NCBI GenBank assembly: GCA_030693065.1
Contig: JAUYBL010000038.1
Location: 186,001 to 250,000, forward strand
From: Methylococcaceae bacterium
GTDB taxonomy: Bacteria > Pseudomonadota > Gammaproteobacteria > Methylococcales > Methylomonadaceae
Direction: 5' to 3'
DNA length: 64,000 nucleotides
In this document: piece after piece, positions 61,957-64,000 of the stretch
How the letters are laid out: every line of letters begins with the position of its first letter
How positions within the stretch are numbered: the stretch's first letter is position 1
The notes under the pieces: generated by a model
Seen by the model: the letters and a program-made list of their open reading frames with translations, nothing else
What the model was told of the DNA's origin: nothing
Database searches by the model: none
Program-made: the position numbers and the translations under genes

Positions 61957-64000
61957 CTACCTAGGCTTTTTCCGATGCCCATGTTTATTCTGCTGCCCGC
62001 CAACTGTTTTATTTTTAGCAAACCCAGTGTATTTAGTCTTAAAAGCTTGAGTCTTTTCTGCCGAATCAATCGTGCCTTTGGGCTGAAAAGTCGGGACCAA
62101 ATGCTGTTTACCGTTGCCGATCAAGTCACTTCGACCCATGTCTTTAAGGGCTTCACGTAACAACGGCCAGTTTTTGGGGTCGTGATAACGCAAGAAGGCT
62201 TTGTGCAGGCGGCGCTGTTTAAAGCTTTTTGGAATGCTAATGTCTTCGGCACTGCGACTGACTTTTTTCAGGGTGTCTTTGCCGGAATGGTACATGGCGG
62301 TGGCGATGGACATTGGCGAAGGCAGGAAGGCCTGCACCTGGTCGGCCCGGAAACCGTTGCGTTTTAGCCATAAGGCCAGGTTGAGCATGTCTTCATCTTT
62401 GGTGCCGGGGTGGGCGGCGATAAAGTAAGGGATTAGGTATTGTTCTTTGCCCGCTTCTTTGGAGTATTTATCAAACATCTCTTTAAAGCGGTCGTAAGTA
62501 CCAATGCCAGGTTTCATCATTTTCGATAATGGGCCTTGTTCGGTGTGTTCCGGGGCGATTTTAAGATAGCCGCCGACATGGTGCGTTACCAGTTCTTTGA
62601 CATATTCTGGCGATTCGACGGCCAAGTCGTAACGTAAGCCCGATGCTATAAAAATCTTTTTGATGCCGGGCAGGGCGCGGGCGCGGCGGTACAGTTTAAT
62701 TAATGAACTGTGATCAGTGTCCAAATTGGGGCAAATACCGGGAAATACGCAGGACGGTTTACGGCAGGCGGTTTCGATGGCTTTATCTTTACAGGCCAGT
62801 CGGTACATGTTGGCGGTGGGGCCGCCCAAGTCGGAAATATGGCCGGTAAAAGCGGGCGACGTATCGCGGATGGCTTCGATTTCTTTGATGATGGAATCTT
62901 CCGAGCGGCTTTGAATGATGCGGCCTTCGTGTTCGGTGATCGAGCAAAAACTACAGCCGCCGAAACAGCCGCGCATGATGTTGACCGAATGCTGAATCAT
63001 CTCAAACGCCGGTACATTGGCATTGCCGTAAGTTTTGTGCGGCACGCGCGAGTATGGCAAATCAAAAACGCCGTCCATTTCTTTCATGGTCAGTGGAATC
63101 GGCGGCGGATTTACCCAAAGTTGCCGGTTGCCGTGTTGTTGAATCAATGGGCGGGCATTGCCGGGATTGGTTTCACCATGCATGACCCGCGAGGCGTGGG
63201 CGTAGAGTATGGAATCGTCTTTGACGGCTTCAAAAGCAGGTAGGCGAATCACGGTTTGCGCGCGTTGATCGCGGATTATCTGTTTATCAAAACGGATGAC
63301 TTTTTCGTTAGTATTGCTGTCGTCCGGTTTTTTATCGCAAGCCGGTTCCATTTGATACGGGTCTTGCGGCGGCATCGGCGTGCCCGGAATATCAATGTCG
63401 GTGGAGTCTTTAACCAACCAGCCTTCCGGGATTTGCTTAACAAAATGCACGGTGCCGCGTATGCCTTTCAATTCGGAAATCGCTTCGCCATTGGCTAAAC
63501 GATGGGCGATTTCCACCACTTGCCGCTCGGCATTGCCGTATACCAACAAATCGGCTTTGGAATCCAGCAGTACCGATTTACGCACTTGATCGGACCAATA
63601 ATCGTAATGAGCAATGCGCCGCAAGCTGGCTTCTATGCCGCCGATGATGATCGGCACATCTTTAAAGGCTTCACGACAGCGGTGCGAATAGACATTGACG
63701 GCGCGATCAGGACGTTTGCCCGCTTCGCCGTTCGGGGTGTAAGCGTCGTTGGAGCGGATTTTTTTATCGGACGTATAGCGGTTGACCATGGAATCCATGT
63801 TGCCGCCAGTAACGCCGAAAAACAGGTTTGGACGGCCCAGTTTTTTGAAATCGCCGGCGCTGGTCCAATCCGGTTGCGAGATAATGCCGACCCGAAAGCC
63901 TTGCGCCTCCAGCACTCGGCCAATCAGTGCCATACCGAAGCTGGGATGGTCGATATAGGCATCGCCGGTGACTAAAATGACATCGCAACTGTCCCAGCCC
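61957..64000 (-). CDS. ygiQ: YgiQ-family radical SAM protein, 5' end outside window
   Basis: At least 680 residues are in view. The frame stays open to the window edge and reads [20 protein letters not shown] upstream of the first internal ATG (63933), which is a YgiQ N-terminal sequence, so the gene starts just beyond base 64000. It has a B12-binding-like N-terminal region ([10 protein letters not shown]), a radical SAM motif CFGGCSFC (about 60% through), [26 protein letters not shown], and a basic C-terminal tail ([19 protein letters not shown]). The reaction catalysed is unknown. Confidence 0.93.
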   Translation of the reverse strand, partial: GWDSCDVILVTGDAYIDHPSFGMALIGRVLEAQGFRVGIISQPDWTSAGDFKKLGRPNLFFGVTGGNMDSMVNRYTSDKKIRSNDAYTPNGEAGKRPDRAVNVYSHRCREAFKDVPIIIGGIEASLRRIAHYDYWSDQVRKSVLLDSKADLLVYGNAERQVVEIAHRLANGEAISELKGIRGTVHFVKQIPEGWLVKDSTDIDIPGTPMPPQDPYQMEPACDKKPDDSNTNEKVIRFDKQIIRDQRAQTVIRLPAFEAVKDDSILYAHASRVMHGETNPGNARPLIQQHGNRQLWVNPPPIPLTMKEMDGVFDLPYSRVPHKTYGNANVPAFEMIQHSVNIMRGCFGGCSFCSITEHEGRIIQSRSEDSIIKEIEAIRDTSPAFTGHISDLGGPTANMYRLACKDKAIETACRKPSCVFPGICPNLDTDHSSLIKLYRRARALPGIKKIFIASGLRYDLAVESPEYVKELVTHHVGGYLKIAPEHTEQGPLSKMMKPGIGTYDRFKEMFDKYSKEAGKEQYLIPYFIAAHPGTKDEDMLNLALWLKRNGFRADQVQAFLPSPMSIATAMYHSGKDTLKKVSRSAEDISIPKSFKQRRLHKAFLRYHDPKNWPLLREALKDMGRSDLIGNGKQHLVPTFQPKGTIDSAEKTQAFKTKYTGFAKNKTVGGQQNKHGHRKKPR

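Noticed and set aside
62710-63975. Long open frames on the plus strand opposite ygiQ
   Set aside because: They are antisense shadows of a clear, motif-rich YgiQ gene in GC-richer sequence.

Overview
The window looks like a chromosomal segment of a gammaproteobacterial methanotroph (order Methylococcales, Methylobacter/Methylomonas-like). This is inferred from gene content: a divergent formaldehyde-activating enzyme (Fae) homologue, a CorA/MopE-like putative copper protein next to a large CorB-like cytochrome c peroxidase, CTERM-tagged secreted proteins, a soluble NAD-linked [NiFe] hydrogenase with its Hyp maturation set, and many short palindromic repeats of kinds common in these genomes. No rRNA, tRNA, CRISPR array, integrase or full insertion sequence was seen.

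Layout. 1-5.9 kb (+): end of a diguanylate cyclase, a PAS-containing chemoreceptor, a bacterioferritin-like protein, fumC, a GlcG/HbpS-type protein and a DCC thiol protein. 5.9-11.8 kb (-): AI-2E-type permease, sufT, SDR, gph/mupP-like HAD phosphatase, ubiG, a lipoprotein hydrolase and a membrane c-type cytochrome. 12.0-14.5 kb (+): SpmAB-like membrane protein and mtaB. 14.6-23.1 kb (-): hoxF-hoxU-hoxY, then two unrelated genes bounded by repeats, then hoxH-hoxW-hypA-hypB. 23.2-29.4 kb (+): hypF-hypC-hypD-hypE and a FetAB-like ABC exporter. The two hydrogenase arms diverge from about 23.1 kb; together they would make and mature a HoxFUYH enzyme linking H2 and NAD+/NADH.

29.5-39.5 kb: CigR/RcnB-like and DUF1566 exported proteins, a candidate sigma-54-dependent small RNA, an EAL phosphodiesterase, a large double-sensor CheW protein, maeB, a 333-bp terminal-inverted-repeat element, a polysaccharide deacetylase and the Fae homologue. 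39.5-50.2 kb is the most distinctive part: a PEP-CTERM SGNH hydrolase, a thioredoxin/DsbD-like membrane protein, a TPR sulfotransferase, and an island of corA-like, corB-like and CTERM genes followed by a second corA-like gene. Each corA-like gene is preceded by a leader resembling a GEMM/cyclic-di-GMP-I riboswitch, and a 16-bp direct repeat lies about 0.5 kb upstream of each.

50.4-58.0 kb: a PAS-PAS-GGDEF protein, a 61-codon gene, then an operon of a CheB-CheR-PAS fusion, a PAS histidine kinase and a FixJ-type regulator. 58.3-64 kb (-): DHH phosphoesterase, cysC, rpiA, a zeta-toxin-like ATPase with a small partner, and ygiQ running off the end.

Cyclic-di-GMP recurs (two GGDEF proteins, one EAL protein, two candidate riboswitches). 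Three repeat families (a ~92-bp MITE-like palindrome, REP-type palindromes, and TAGGTTGGG palindromes) punctuate the window. They repeatedly sit exactly at stop codons, and one REP pair lies in frame inside hypF. All product names rest on motif reading and memory of families; no database search was run.
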